Shown here: positions 26,894 to 35,792 of the stretch, piece by piece | Layout: each line of letters begins with the position of its first letter | How positions within the stretch are numbered: position 1 is the first letter of the stretch | Source of the DNA: Sinomicrobium oceani | Lineage (GTDB): Bacteria > Bacteroidota > Bacteroidia > Flavobacteriales > Flavobacteriaceae | Direction of reading: 5' to 3' | Length of the DNA: 64,000 nt | Assembly: GCF_900119185.1 (NCBI RefSeq) | Contig: NZ_FPJE01000003.1 | Span: 62,001 to 126,000 of the forward strand | Translations under genes and position numbers: made by a program | Notes under the pieces: generated by a model | What the model was told of the DNA's origin: nothing | The model's database searches: none | The model's input: the letters and a program-made list of their open reading frames with translations, nothing else

Positions 26894-29401
26894 TTAATAA
26901 TAGGTACTGTAGTAGTCAAAATATTTACAGTTAGACTTTACCTCCTTGTAAAACGAAGTATGGTCAAGGGCCTTGAGCGCTTTGAAATATTTCCGGTACC
27001 TGGAGGTCTTGATCGCGAGAAGTTGATTTTTACGCTCCCTGTAGTCAAGATTTTCTACATTATTGAGTTCTTCATCATCCTGGATGCTGTAAAAAATCCC
27101 CTGTTCGCATTTGGAAGCCGCGAAAAGTATCCTGGCTTTCAGCTCATCTTCACGGGTCTGGTCGAGCGCCTTATCCAGGAAATCCAGCGGACGGTGGAAA
27201 TTGTCCTGATACCAGGGTTTCCAGGTATAGTCCTTGAAATAGAGGATATGGTGCGGGGGCGTGGGGATAAAGTGGCTGCCCCAGTAGAAATAATTGTGAA
27301 ATTTAGAATTTTTACCGTTACCACTACTAAATGTCAGCATTTGTCTGTAGTATCCTATGAGAGAGGTGTTGAAATAAAAGTTCCCTAAAAGATAATTGGC
27401 TTTGGCTGCTTTTTCACCGTTTCCTTCTCCTGTTTTTTGTAATCGTATAATAGCATCGGAGAGTTCTTTTTTGTTCATGGATGATTTTACAAACGGAAAT
27501 TCGTCGAGATAGTCGGTCTGTATGACACCGGCTTCGGGACATTCGAAGCATTCGATACGGTTAAAGCCGAATATCTCAGAAGTAATGCCCTCAAAATTAA
27601 GTAAAGAAGCGGAGATTTTACGAACATTTTCAAAGGCAGCCGATGCTTTTTTCGGTTCTCCGTTCCAAAGATAGATGTTCCCCTTCATATTGGCCACATA
27701 GCTTTCAAAGTCGAATTCGGGATTTTGCTGATATTTTCTGACCTGGTAATCGTAGGTCACGGTCGGAATATTTTCTGCCAGCATTTTTTCCCAATCATTT
27801 TTACCTTTTTTGTTATGAAGTTCTACAATAGCATCGAGTATTTCCATATCGGGATTATATTCGAGAGCATCAATATGATTCTGCAGGAGAAAAGCCTTGG
27901 CATAATCTTTTTGCAACAGGTAGCGATTGGCAAGAACATCGGTAATAAATCCGCGTGTACTGCCGCTACGACCGGAATACGGATCATAATCCGAAGGAGA
28001 AACAAGGAGGACATCCTTATATTTTGTCATCAAGACGTCTTCAAAGTCTTTGGTAATCTCTTGTTGCTGTGTTATGGTGATCAACATGTCGAGCCTGTCT
28101 TTCTGGGCAGATAATCCGGCACTTTCGGAGCTGAACTGTTTGAGGTAATCCTGTGCGGTTTCATAATCGCCCCGGATAAAATACAACCAGGCAGTCGTGA
28201 GTTGCCAGAATTCTTTTTCCCTTACGTTATCGTCGCGTACCTGTTGCAGGGCGGTTTCGAGGGTCAGTTCCAGGAAAGGTACCGCACTTCGATCGAGGCT
28301 TAGCGGAAGGTGGTGTTCGGTAATTTTTTCCATACAGTCCGGATCCTTGTATGGACAGCTGTAATAGACCGGAAAGAAATTCCTTTCGAGCTGATTTACG
28401 GCCCGGGCCATAAGTACTTTGGCCTGTGGGGCATTGGGGTCGTTTTTTATAATTTGATGTAATGCAGACAGCGGATTGTTGAAATCCCGGTATCCCAGCA
28501 GGAGGTAGAGATCATTTTTTTCATTCGGGGTTTTTGCTTCGGAAAGTAATTTTTCGAAGTCCAGGTCCCTGGTGACGCGCATAGAGGTATAGGCTTCTTC
28601 TTTCCGGTTCCTGGTGTGTGTGAAAAAACGGAAAAAATCGTCATTGGCCTGCATAAAATTCCCCAATCCGCGTTCCGCACCTCCCTTCTGGTCCAGGGCG
28701 TAATAATACATGATGGGCTTATGATCCAGGGATTCTACATGCGTATTGAAATAAGCTACGGCTTCCCGGTAATTTCTGTTGTAATGCGCAAACCGGACCA
28801 ACTGATACCCGTAACGGAGTTTGAGCTCTTTGTCGGTTTCGGCCTGCCAGCTTTTTTCGAGGACTCCGATTACTTTATCGTAATCCAGTTCGTCTACGGT
28901 ATGTCGGGGCTTGTCTCCCCAGTAATACCTCTGATCTCCTTTAACGGCCATGTAGGGAGCCAGGTACTTGGCATAAGCCAGGTACAGCAAAGCCTGTTTG
29001 TGTTTGCTTACAAAGCCTTTGTCTGCAAAACCGAGCTTGCTGTCCGCTGTCGGCTTACCCTGAGCCAGGGCCCTGAGATCTTCCCGTTTTGACCCAAAGA
29101 CGAGGTACTGTGCCTGATCGTAGGTAGTACCGAGGTATTGCTGCCATTCTTCGATATTTTCGTTTTTCAGCGTAGGATCCGGTTGGTCCGGGGTATAGAA
29201 GATGTTCTCATACGTAAGCAGGAATGCCTGGTATTGTGGCTCTTCGATATTTTCCTGGGCAAAGAGGTTGTAATACGAATAATCTTCGCCCCAACCGCCT
29301 GCGCAAAAATAGGGCGAATGGTCTGCCGGAGTATGGGCGTAACCCACCCCGATGAATAAAAGCGCAGGGAAGAAAAGCAGGTATAGAAACTTATTTTTCA
29401 T
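26894..29401 (-). CDS. Large secreted helical-repeat protein of unknown function
   Basis: 835 residues that I cannot assign to a named family. The N-terminus is a Sec signal (MKNKFLYLLFFPALLFIGVGYAH) followed by PYFCAGGWGEDYSYYNLFAQE. The rest is rich in helices and aromatic residues with TPR/alpha-solenoid character, for example LLYLAYAKYL, ADYDVL-like repeats around 170-240, LKLRYGYQLVRFAHYNRNYREAV, FIRGDYETAQDYLKQF and YLWNGEPKKASAAFENV. Conserved-looking Cys residues (FCAGG, SCPYKDPDC, ECFECPE) suggest disulfides. No membrane anchor or catalytic motif is visible. It is the last gene of the minus-strand series that begins with fecI at 40893 and lies 145 bases after the unknown lipoprotein. 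It could be a periplasmic binding scaffold for that locus, or an independent unit. Confidence 0.85.
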   Translation of the reverse strand: MKNKFLYLLFFPALLFIGVGYAHTPADHSPYFCAGGWGEDYSYYNLFAQENIEEPQYQAFLLTYENIFYTPDQPDPTLKNENIEEWQQYLGTTYDQAQYLVFGSKREDLRALAQGKPTADSKLGFADKGFVSKHKQALLYLAYAKYLAPYMAVKGDQRYYWGDKPRHTVDELDYDKVIGVLEKSWQAETDKELKLRYGYQLVRFAHYNRNYREAVAYFNTHVESLDHKPIMYYYALDQKGGAERGLGNFMQANDDFFRFFTHTRNRKEEAYTSMRVTRDLDFEKLLSEAKTPNEKNDLYLLLGYRDFNNPLSALHQIIKNDPNAPQAKVLMARAVNQLERNFFPVYYSCPYKDPDCMEKITEHHLPLSLDRSAVPFLELTLETALQQVRDDNVREKEFWQLTTAWLYFIRGDYETAQDYLKQFSSESAGLSAQKDRLDMLITITQQQEITKDFEDVLMTKYKDVLLVSPSDYDPYSGRSGSTRGFITDVLANRYLLQKDYAKAFLLQNHIDALEYNPDMEILDAIVELHNKKGKNDWEKMLAENIPTVTYDYQVRKYQQNPEFDFESYVANMKGNIYLWNGEPKKASAAFENVRKISASLLNFEGITSEIFGFNRIECFECPEAGVIQTDYLDEFPFVKSSMNKKELSDAIIRLQKTGEGNGEKAAKANYLLGNFYFNTSLIGYYRQMLTFSSGNGKNSKFHNYFYWGSHFIPTPPHHILYFKDYTWKPWYQDNFHRPLDFLDKALDQTREDELKARILFAASKCEQGIFYSIQDDEELNNVENLDYRERKNQLLAIKTSRYRKYFKALKALDHTSFYKEVKSNCKYFDYYSTYY

Positions 29402-29546
29402 CGTGTTATCAGTAATTAATATGTTTTGCCATCCGGATTGTACCGGATAGTTAAAGGTAATACATCAGGAGTAAAACAGGAAATCATGGGATTCCGGTAT
29501 TTTTTCTTCACCGCGAAAAAAGTTTTATATGGTTTGATCGACCCGG

Positions 29547-30539
29547 CTATTTCAGCATGTCGGGAGAAAACCTGGAAATAAAAAGACTGTCCAGGTGGTA
29601 ATAGACATAGCCGAAAGGCTTGTTGATCTTTGTTTCGAGAAATGTTCTGGTCTCGCTTAGCAATTCGGGTGAAACCGATTCTATGCGCAAGTGAAACCCT
29701 TTATTCAGGTAGATACCTCTCAGAAAAGTGTCTTCCAGTATTTCATATCGCCGTTCCCCTGTTTTTTGATATACTGCGGAGGGCAGTTCTTCTTCGGTAA
29801 CCCCGTTGATCAGTTTGGATTTTCCGAGATGATTGGTTGCGATAGCCCAGGAATAGAGGGGGAGAGCGACATCGGTGTCGAGGGGATAGTCTCCGATGTT
29901 TTTGAGATAATCTTTCAGAAGCGGAATATCGAGGATAGAATTTTTTCCGTCATCTTTTATGGGGTCCGAAGTGGCATAGGCCATGAGATATACTTTATCT
30001 GCCGGAGGAATACCGGTACGATCCCGGTATTTTACCTGGTGCATACGAAGGGTACAACTTATCTTACGTCCCGATATGTTCCGGAGTTCTCCCAGAAAGC
30101 TGAAAAAGCGTTCTCTGGTGGTAGCAGTCCAGTCACAGTCGATCTGGATCTCTGCCGGTACGCCCATCCGTTGATCTGCCATGATTTTCAGGATAAGCTC
30201 ATGAACATGTTCCGCCAGTGTGGCCACCCCGGAACCGGAAGTATGTGCCATGGTCCGGTTGGTGATAAAAACAACGGGGATATAATCGGCGGCAAGAGAC
30301 TCGGGGTCAAATGCGTGAATGGCAGCCTGGGGCTGGGGAATATTACCCTGTATATCCACGTCGAACAGGCGGACATATAATTTATCGGCTCCGGTACGTT
30401 CAAAAAAATGTTTTTCGGTATCGCCGATACCGGCATTACTTTTCCAGTAGTAAAAAGCTACGGGATGTGTGTTATGCTGTCTGCACGATTGCAGGATCGG
30501 CATACTGACCAGGATAAAGAGAAATGCAAAACGCATCAT
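29547..30539 (-). CDS. Lipoprotein of unknown function, possible TIM-barrel fold
   Basis: 330 or 331 residues from the tandem ATGs at 30539/30536; the frame extends upstream to a TTG that adds an unlikely leader. Lipobox PILQSC follows the hydrophobic stretch FAFLFILVSM. The segment VPAEIQIDCDWTATTRERFFSFLGELR, with YLMAYATSD and LPLYSWAIA, has the alternating beta/alpha rhythm and strand-end acidic residues of glycoside-hydrolase-like TIM barrels, similar in style to DUF3142 proteins. No catalytic pair can be assigned with confidence. It lies between the DUF819 membrane protein (108 bases) and the 835-residue secreted protein (145 bases), all on the minus strand, so the two unknowns may work together. 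Confidence 0.75.
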   Translation of the reverse strand: MMRFAFLFILVSMPILQSCRQHNTHPVAFYYWKSNAGIGDTEKHFFERTGADKLYVRLFDVDIQGNIPQPQAAIHAFDPESLAADYIPVVFITNRTMAHTSGSGVATLAEHVHELILKIMADQRMGVPAEIQIDCDWTATTRERFFSFLGELRNISGRKISCTLRMHQVKYRDRTGIPPADKVYLMAYATSDPIKDDGKNSILDIPLLKDYLKNIGDYPLDTDVALPLYSWAIATNHLGKSKLINGVTEEELPSAVYQKTGERRYEILEDTFLRGIYLNKGFHLRIESVSPELLSETRTFLETKINKPFGYVYYHLDSLFISRFSPDMLK

Positions 30540-30647
30540 ATAATAGCTGTACGATAGGTTGAACGGTATGGCTACTCTATACAATGCATACCTGCATACA
30601 AAGGTAAGGCGATATCTCCGTGTCGGGACTCCTTGTAAACAGGTATT

Positions 30648-31904
30648 TTACAGGTAGCCGAAAATAGTATTGAGGATAATACCACAGATATAGGCGCCAT
30701 AAGTGCCTACTGCATATCCGAGTACGGCGAGCAGCACACCTACGGGAGCGAGGTAGGGGCTGAAAGCTGCCGCTACAATGGGAGCGGAAGCTGCTCCGCC
30801 GATATTGGCCTGGCTGCCTACGGCAATAAAAAAGAAGGGAGCGCGGATAAGACGCGCCACGATAAGCATTACTGTTATATGGACCAATATCCAGACGATT
30901 CCTATGAGAAAAAACTTGGGGTTGTCCAGTACTGCGCCGAGATCCATGTGCATACCTATGGTGGCTACCAGGATGTAAAGAAATACGCTTCCTGTTTTGG
31001 AGGCCCCGTATGTTTCTATCTTTCTCGCCCTGGTAAAAGAAAGGATCAGTCCAAAAGATGTGGCGAGAATAATAAGCCAGAAAAAACTGCTGGTCAGGGA
31101 ATACTTTTCGAGTTGCGGGTAATTTTTACTGAAAAACGGGGCAATGTTATCGGCAAGGAGATGGGAAAGCCCGGTAATCCCGAACCCGGTAGCCATCAGG
31201 ATCATCAGCCTGTCCGCCGTAACGGGAAGCCATTGTCCGGCCTGTTGTTTCTCCAGCCTGCTTTCCAGCTCATAAATAGGAGTGCTGTCGGCTTTTAACC
31301 ATTTGTCGATAACCCCGGGGCGTTGCGACCAGTACAGTAGAAAGCCCATCCACAGATTGGCTACGAGGACGTCTACGGCAATCATTTGTGCAAACAGGTC
31401 CGAGCTGGCCCCGAATACTTCATACATGGCGGTTTGGTTTGCGCCACCGCCGATCCAGCTACCGGCAATGGTAGTCAGTCCTCTCCATACTTCTTCTCCT
31501 CCGGGATGCAGTACGTCGGTGAAAACAGAACCTACGAGATACAAGGCTATGGGAGCACCGAGGATAATACCGGCAGTTCCGGCAAGGAACATGATAATAG
31601 CTTTGCTTCCCAGCTTTCTGAGTTCCCTGAAATTAATGCTTATAGTCAGTAGCACGAGACTTGCGGGGAGCAGGTACCGGGAAGCTACGAAATAAAGCTG
31701 TGATGCCCCGCCATTGATAATGTGAAAGGTATTGAGGAGCGCCGGAATAAAGTAACAGAGCAACACGGAGGGCACGATCCTGTAAAAACGTTTCAGGAAG
31801 GTATTGTTGCTGGAAGCTGTGGTAAAAATAATACCGAGGGTTACGGTGAGTATCCCTAATACTACGGCATCGTTGGTTATCCACGGAGTGGGTGATTCTG
31901 ACAT
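30648..31904 (-). CDS. DUF819-family integral membrane protein, putative permease
   Basis: 418 residues, about ten or eleven transmembrane helices. It carries the two family-defining glycine-rich segments, GSWIGGGANQTAM (about 150-162) and GSQANIGGAASAPIVAAAF (about 370-390), arranged like inverted-repeat re-entrant loops of secondary transporters. The family (PF05684, YjcL-like) has no firmly established substrate. It lies 63 bases after an S12 hydrolase and two genes after a dipeptide epimerase, so uptake of the released dipeptides or amino acids across the inner membrane is the most economical role. That is inference from context. Confidence 0.88.
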   Translation of the reverse strand: MSESPTPWITNDAVVLGILTVTLGIIFTTASSNNTFLKRFYRIVPSVLLCYFIPALLNTFHIINGGASQLYFVASRYLLPASLVLLTISINFRELRKLGSKAIIMFLAGTAGIILGAPIALYLVGSVFTDVLHPGGEEVWRGLTTIAGSWIGGGANQTAMYEVFGASSDLFAQMIAVDVLVANLWMGFLLYWSQRPGVIDKWLKADSTPIYELESRLEKQQAGQWLPVTADRLMILMATGFGITGLSHLLADNIAPFFSKNYPQLEKYSLTSSFFWLIILATSFGLILSFTRARKIETYGASKTGSVFLYILVATIGMHMDLGAVLDNPKFFLIGIVWILVHITVMLIVARLIRAPFFFIAVGSQANIGGAASAPIVAAAFSPYLAPVGVLLAVLGYAVGTYGAYICGIILNTIFGYL

Positions 31905-31967
31905 GGGTGATAGCTGCTTGTTTGTTATTAATGATGGAACGTGAACCTGCCGGTCATGACAGAAAAA

Positions 31968-33329
31968 TTATATACCTGTTCTGCCGGGCCGGGCGAGAAG
32001 CTCTGTGATGAGCCCCGCTTTTGCTGTGTCCCCGTTTTCCCGGTAAAAAGCCCTTAACTTTTCCAGTTTTTTCCTGTCCCATAGCACATCACGGTGATTG
32101 TTTTCCCATTTACGGATGTCTTGTGTATGGAGATCACAACTCTCTTTTCGAAAAAGGTCACTGGCCTCCGGTTGGGGCAGTATGAGTGGTTTTCCCAGAA
32201 GGTAAGCATCCACAGCAGCCCTGATGGCTTTCATGTATGCCGATTCGAAAGTATTGTTCAGGATAATCACAAGGCTCTTATCTTTCGTAAATCTTTTGAT
32301 GTAGGAGAGGTTTCCGGCCCAGCTCCCGGTATGATATACGATTTTTCCGGTACTGTCGCTCTCCTGTATATGCCATCCGTAACCGTAATCGGAATCGTCT
32401 CCGGAAGGAGGATGTGGCCGGAAGACAACAGCTTTACTTCGGGCATTCAGGATCGTATTGGTATACAGTATACTATCCCACCGGATGAGGTCATCTACGC
32501 TCGAAGAGAGCCTCCCCGGACCGAATCGTCCACTGAGAAAACGGTAATAGTTTTTTCCGGGAAGTGTTTCCGGTCGCACATACGTACAGGTGGCCGGGTT
32601 GAGCCGGTATCCGGGAGCATAATTATCGAGGTCCCAGATACTGTCGCGCTCGTAGAATCCGCTGTTTGTCATCCCGGCTTTATCGAAAATATTTTGCTTA
32701 AGAAAACGATCCAGCGATTTACCGCTTACTACCCGGACCATTTCCGCCAGTACTACAAAGCCCGAATTGGAATAATGATATTTAACCCCGGGTGTGCTTA
32801 GGAGTTCCGGTTTTTCCGTTTCGAAATAAGCGAGGATATCCCGGTTGTAAGCTATACGTGTGGTATCCCAGTGCTTCCGGAAATAATCTTCGTAATCCGG
32901 GAGACCGGAGGTATGGGTAAGCAGGTGTTTAACCGTGATATCTGCGTAGGGGAAATCTTTACCGAGATAATGCTGTGCCGGCAGATCTACGTCGATTTTA
33001 TCCTGTTGCCGGAGTATCTGTATGGCAGCTGCCGTAAACTGCTTGGAAACAGAAGCGATCTCCATAGCGGTGTGTGTGGTAAACGGGGTGTGCTTTTCCA
33101 TATTGGCCGTACCATAACCTTTTTTGAAAATCAGCTCCCCGTTTTTTTTAACGGCGACGGCACCGTTAAACATTTTCCGGGCATACAACGTATCGAAAAA
33201 TGCTTCAAGTACCGGATCGTTAACTTTATTTATTTCCGGATTTACTTCTTTTTTTCCGGAAGTACATGAGCTCAACAGGAAAAGGGAGATGAGGTATAGT
33301 CCGAATGCTATATATAGTTTGATTTTCAT
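31968..33329 (-). CDS. S12-like serine hydrolase lipoprotein
   Basis: 453 residues. Lipobox LLSSC (Cys22) and the complete penicillin-recognising catalytic set: SVSK (S93-x-x-K96), YSN (Y186-x-N188) and HTG (H333-x-G335, in the usual KTG position). It is anchored in the envelope, facing the periplasm or the surface. Its ATG overlaps the stop of the dipeptide epimerase gene (ATGA, 4 bases), implying translational coupling, and DUF819 follows. Next to an epimerase for Ala-Glu-type dipeptides, a peptidase that releases such dipeptides from muropeptides or cross-linked peptides is a reasonable reading. Beta-lactamase or esterase activity cannot be excluded. Confidence 0.9.
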   Translation of the reverse strand: MKIKLYIAFGLYLISLFLLSSCTSGKKEVNPEINKVNDPVLEAFFDTLYARKMFNGAVAVKKNGELIFKKGYGTANMEKHTPFTTHTAMEIASVSKQFTAAAIQILRQQDKIDVDLPAQHYLGKDFPYADITVKHLLTHTSGLPDYEDYFRKHWDTTRIAYNRDILAYFETEKPELLSTPGVKYHYSNSGFVVLAEMVRVVSGKSLDRFLKQNIFDKAGMTNSGFYERDSIWDLDNYAPGYRLNPATCTYVRPETLPGKNYYRFLSGRFGPGRLSSSVDDLIRWDSILYTNTILNARSKAVVFRPHPPSGDDSDYGYGWHIQESDSTGKIVYHTGSWAGNLSYIKRFTKDKSLVIILNNTFESAYMKAIRAAVDAYLLGKPLILPQPEASDLFRKESCDLHTQDIRKWENNHRDVLWDRKKLEKLRAFYRENGDTAKAGLITELLARPGRTGI

Positions 33330-34363
33330 AAGTTTTTGATATGGTTCCAGTCCGGTGTGCTCAACCCGATTCCGGGGAGCCCGTTCGGTTTAATAATTCC
33401 TTTTTCCACGACGTGCCCGGTAAAAGGATCGTTGGTAACAGCGAGGTTTCCGTCGAGGTCTGTCCAGTCGGCCAATGCCCCCAGTTGTGATGCGGCGGCT
33501 ATGGCACATGAGGTTTCTGACATACATCCGAGCATGACTTTCAGTCCGGTTTTACGGGCGACAACAGCCATTTCGAATGCTTCTCTGAGACCTGTAGATT
33601 TCATCAGCTTGATGTTTATGGCATGGTAAAAACGCCCTGCCGTAAGTACATCTGAAAGTCTTTGTATGCCTTCGTCTCCTACAATGGGTAAAGGGGAGCG
33701 GGCTGCGAGCCACTCCATATCGTCATAGGCGGTTTTGGGCATGGGCTGTTCTATGAATACCACGTTCTTTTCTTGCAGCCATGCTATCTTTTCGAGTGCT
33801 TCTTCTTTGTGTTTCCACCCCTGGTTGGCATCGATATACAAAGGCTTTGCAGTTTCTTCACGGACCGTATCGATAATTTCGCGGTCATTACTGCCGCCCA
33901 GTTTTATTTTCAGATAGCTGAAATCTGTAGCTTCCCGTACCCGTTGCCGTATAATTTCGGCAGTATCGATACCTATGGTCTTACTGGTAGCGAGTTCTTT
34001 TCGGGCTAATCCGAAACAGGAATGAACCGGGATACCGAGCAACTTGCCGACAAGATCGTGCAGGGCGATATCCACGGCAGCCTTTACTGCAGGATTTCCC
34101 GGAGCAACACGATCTGTATACTCCAGGATATCTTCGGTGTTAAACGGGTCCTGAAAAGGGGAGAGATCTAACCGTGACAGGAAATCGGTAGCGGTTGCGA
34201 TGCTCTCCCCATACAACGGAGGCATAGAGGCTTCCCCGAAGCCTTCCACACCTTCATAGCGGAGGCGGACCAGGACGAGGGGGGTATTGGTCCTGGCGCC
34301 CCCTGCAATTCTGAAAATGTGCTTTTTATGTAAGGTATAGGGGATATACGATAAGGAAATCAT
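33326..34363 (-). CDS. Dipeptide epimerase (L-Ala-D/L-Glu type, enolase superfamily)
   Basis: 345 residues from ATG 34363, one base after the SusD stop region; an ATG 14 codons upstream lies inside susD. All muconate-lactonising-subgroup catalytic residues are present: KxK (K152-I-K154), metal ligands D178 (YIDAN), E205 (FIEQP) and D230 (VGDEG), and the opposite-face base K252 (NIKLMK). The D302-L-D304 motif (TDLDG) is the hallmark that binds the dipeptide amino group in dipeptide epimerases. The enzyme inverts the C-terminal residue of L-Ala-D-Glu or related dipeptides, making murein-derived peptides digestible. No signal peptide, so it is cytoplasmic. Exact dipeptide preference varies widely in this family and cannot be read here. 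Confidence 0.9.
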   Translation of the reverse strand: MISLSYIPYTLHKKHIFRIAGGARTNTPLVLVRLRYEGVEGFGEASMPPLYGESIATATDFLSRLDLSPFQDPFNTEDILEYTDRVAPGNPAVKAAVDIALHDLVGKLLGIPVHSCFGLARKELATSKTIGIDTAEIIRQRVREATDFSYLKIKLGGSNDREIIDTVREETAKPLYIDANQGWKHKEEALEKIAWLQEKNVVFIEQPMPKTAYDDMEWLAARSPLPIVGDEGIQRLSDVLTAGRFYHAINIKLMKSTGLREAFEMAVVARKTGLKVMLGCMSETSCAIAAASQLGALADWTDLDGNLAVTNDPFTGHVVEKGIIKPNGLPGIGLSTPDWNHIKNL

Positions 34364-34364
34364 A

Positions 34365-35780
34365 TTAATAACCGGGGTTTTGAGGTAAAATATCCGGATT
34401 GGCATTAATCTCGTTCAACGGAATTGGGAGAATAAACCTGTCGTTGGGATATGAAGCTTCGATACTATTTTCGCTTTGTATGATCCTGACATCTCTTTTA
34501 TTCCGATTGAGATCGAACAGCCGATGCCCTTCGAAAGCGAGTTCTTTTCTCCGTTCTTCTATAATACGGTCGGTGAGTTCCGTACCGCTTTCGTCAATTT
34601 CCGATATTCCGGGAGTTGCCCTGTTGACGACTTTCAGCAGATCGGCGCGGGCTTCGGCATCTTTCCCTGTTTTTGCATAGGCTTCCGCGCGGATCAGGAA
34701 CTGTTCCGCAAGACGAAGGATACGGACATTGTCATCGCGGGAGGTCCCCTTCGGAAATTTATAAACGAACAATGCCTCTTCTTCGGCTCCTGTTTTTGCG
34801 CCCAGTCGGATAGCTTCGAGCCGGACATCATTACCGGAATAACTGTTGTAAAGATCGGTTGTGACCAGTGCATCAGCATAACCATCCGGATCAAAATAGT
34901 GCCCGAGTCCGTTGGTACCTGCATTGTCGGCAATGGTATTTACGATCTCAAAAATAGATTCCGTATTGAATTCTTGTGCCCACAACTCCGGATAATCGGT
35001 ATTTGAGATCAGGCTGAACCCGCCGTCGTCTATAACTTCAGTACTCCATACAATGGCGTTATCATAGTCTTCCTGATACAGGTATGCCCTTGCTGCAAGG
35101 GCCTTGACGGCATAGGACGTAAACCTGCCGTCTTTTCTGTCAGCAGCTATTTTCTCCATAGCTACAGACAGGTCGCTGTTGATCTGGTCATAAACCTCTT
35201 TTACCGTATTTCTTGCCGGTGATATTTCATTGTCTTCCGAACGGTTGATTACGGGAACGCCGAGATGGCTTGCATCGGCCGTAAAATTGTAGGGTTGCGC
35301 AAAAAGACGGACGAGATCAAAATGGGCCAGGGCCCGGATCGCATAAGCTTCACCCGTAAGCTGGTCGATCTGTTCCTGTTGTTCCGGAGAAATAGCCTCG
35401 AGTTTCTCGGCACCGTCAATAGCCTTGGAAGCATTGACAATCACCTCGTATAGGATATTCCAGAGCCCGTCGGCAAAGGTGTCTTCTTCACTGACCACAA
35501 AGCCGTCATAATCGAGGTATCTCCCCGTATTGCGTGTACTCAAGGCGAGATTGTCGGCCATAAGCTCAGGAATGACATACATGCTACGTCCGTAATAGTC
35601 CGGGCTTTGCAGCTTACTGTAAACCCCGTTTATGGCAGTTTGCAGGGTGTTGACGTCGGTAATGGCTTTTTCTGACGAAACGTTTTGTTCCGGATCGATA
35701 TCAAGAAAATCACTGCTGCATGAAAACATACAGGAAAGCAGGAGCAGTGAGGCTATGGTATGTGTTATATTTCGAATCAT
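34365..35780 (-). CDS. SusD/RagB-family lipoprotein (dipeptide-epimerase locus)
   Basis: 471 residues; lipobox CMFSC (Cys21), then SSDFLDIDPEQN. SusD core and tail signatures are present (AYAIRALAHFDLVRLFAQ, RILRLAEQFLIRAEA, ERRKELAFEGHRLFDLNRNK, YPNDRFILPIP). It shares long stretches with the SusD at 12935-14341, including YNFTADASHLGVPV and NPGY-type endings, so these are paralogues serving related ligands. It forms the lid for the SusC encoded 12 bases upstream. Its stop codon abuts the ATG of the dipeptide epimerase. Confidence 0.94.
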   Translation of the reverse strand: MIRNITHTIASLLLLSCMFSCSSDFLDIDPEQNVSSEKAITDVNTLQTAINGVYSKLQSPDYYGRSMYVIPELMADNLALSTRNTGRYLDYDGFVVSEEDTFADGLWNILYEVIVNASKAIDGAEKLEAISPEQQEQIDQLTGEAYAIRALAHFDLVRLFAQPYNFTADASHLGVPVINRSEDNEISPARNTVKEVYDQINSDLSVAMEKIAADRKDGRFTSYAVKALAARAYLYQEDYDNAIVWSTEVIDDGGFSLISNTDYPELWAQEFNTESIFEIVNTIADNAGTNGLGHYFDPDGYADALVTTDLYNSYSGNDVRLEAIRLGAKTGAEEEALFVYKFPKGTSRDDNVRILRLAEQFLIRAEAYAKTGKDAEARADLLKVVNRATPGISEIDESGTELTDRIIEERRKELAFEGHRLFDLNRNKRDVRIIQSENSIEASYPNDRFILPIPLNEINANPDILPQNPGY

Positions 35781-35792
35781 AGATGTAAAGTT

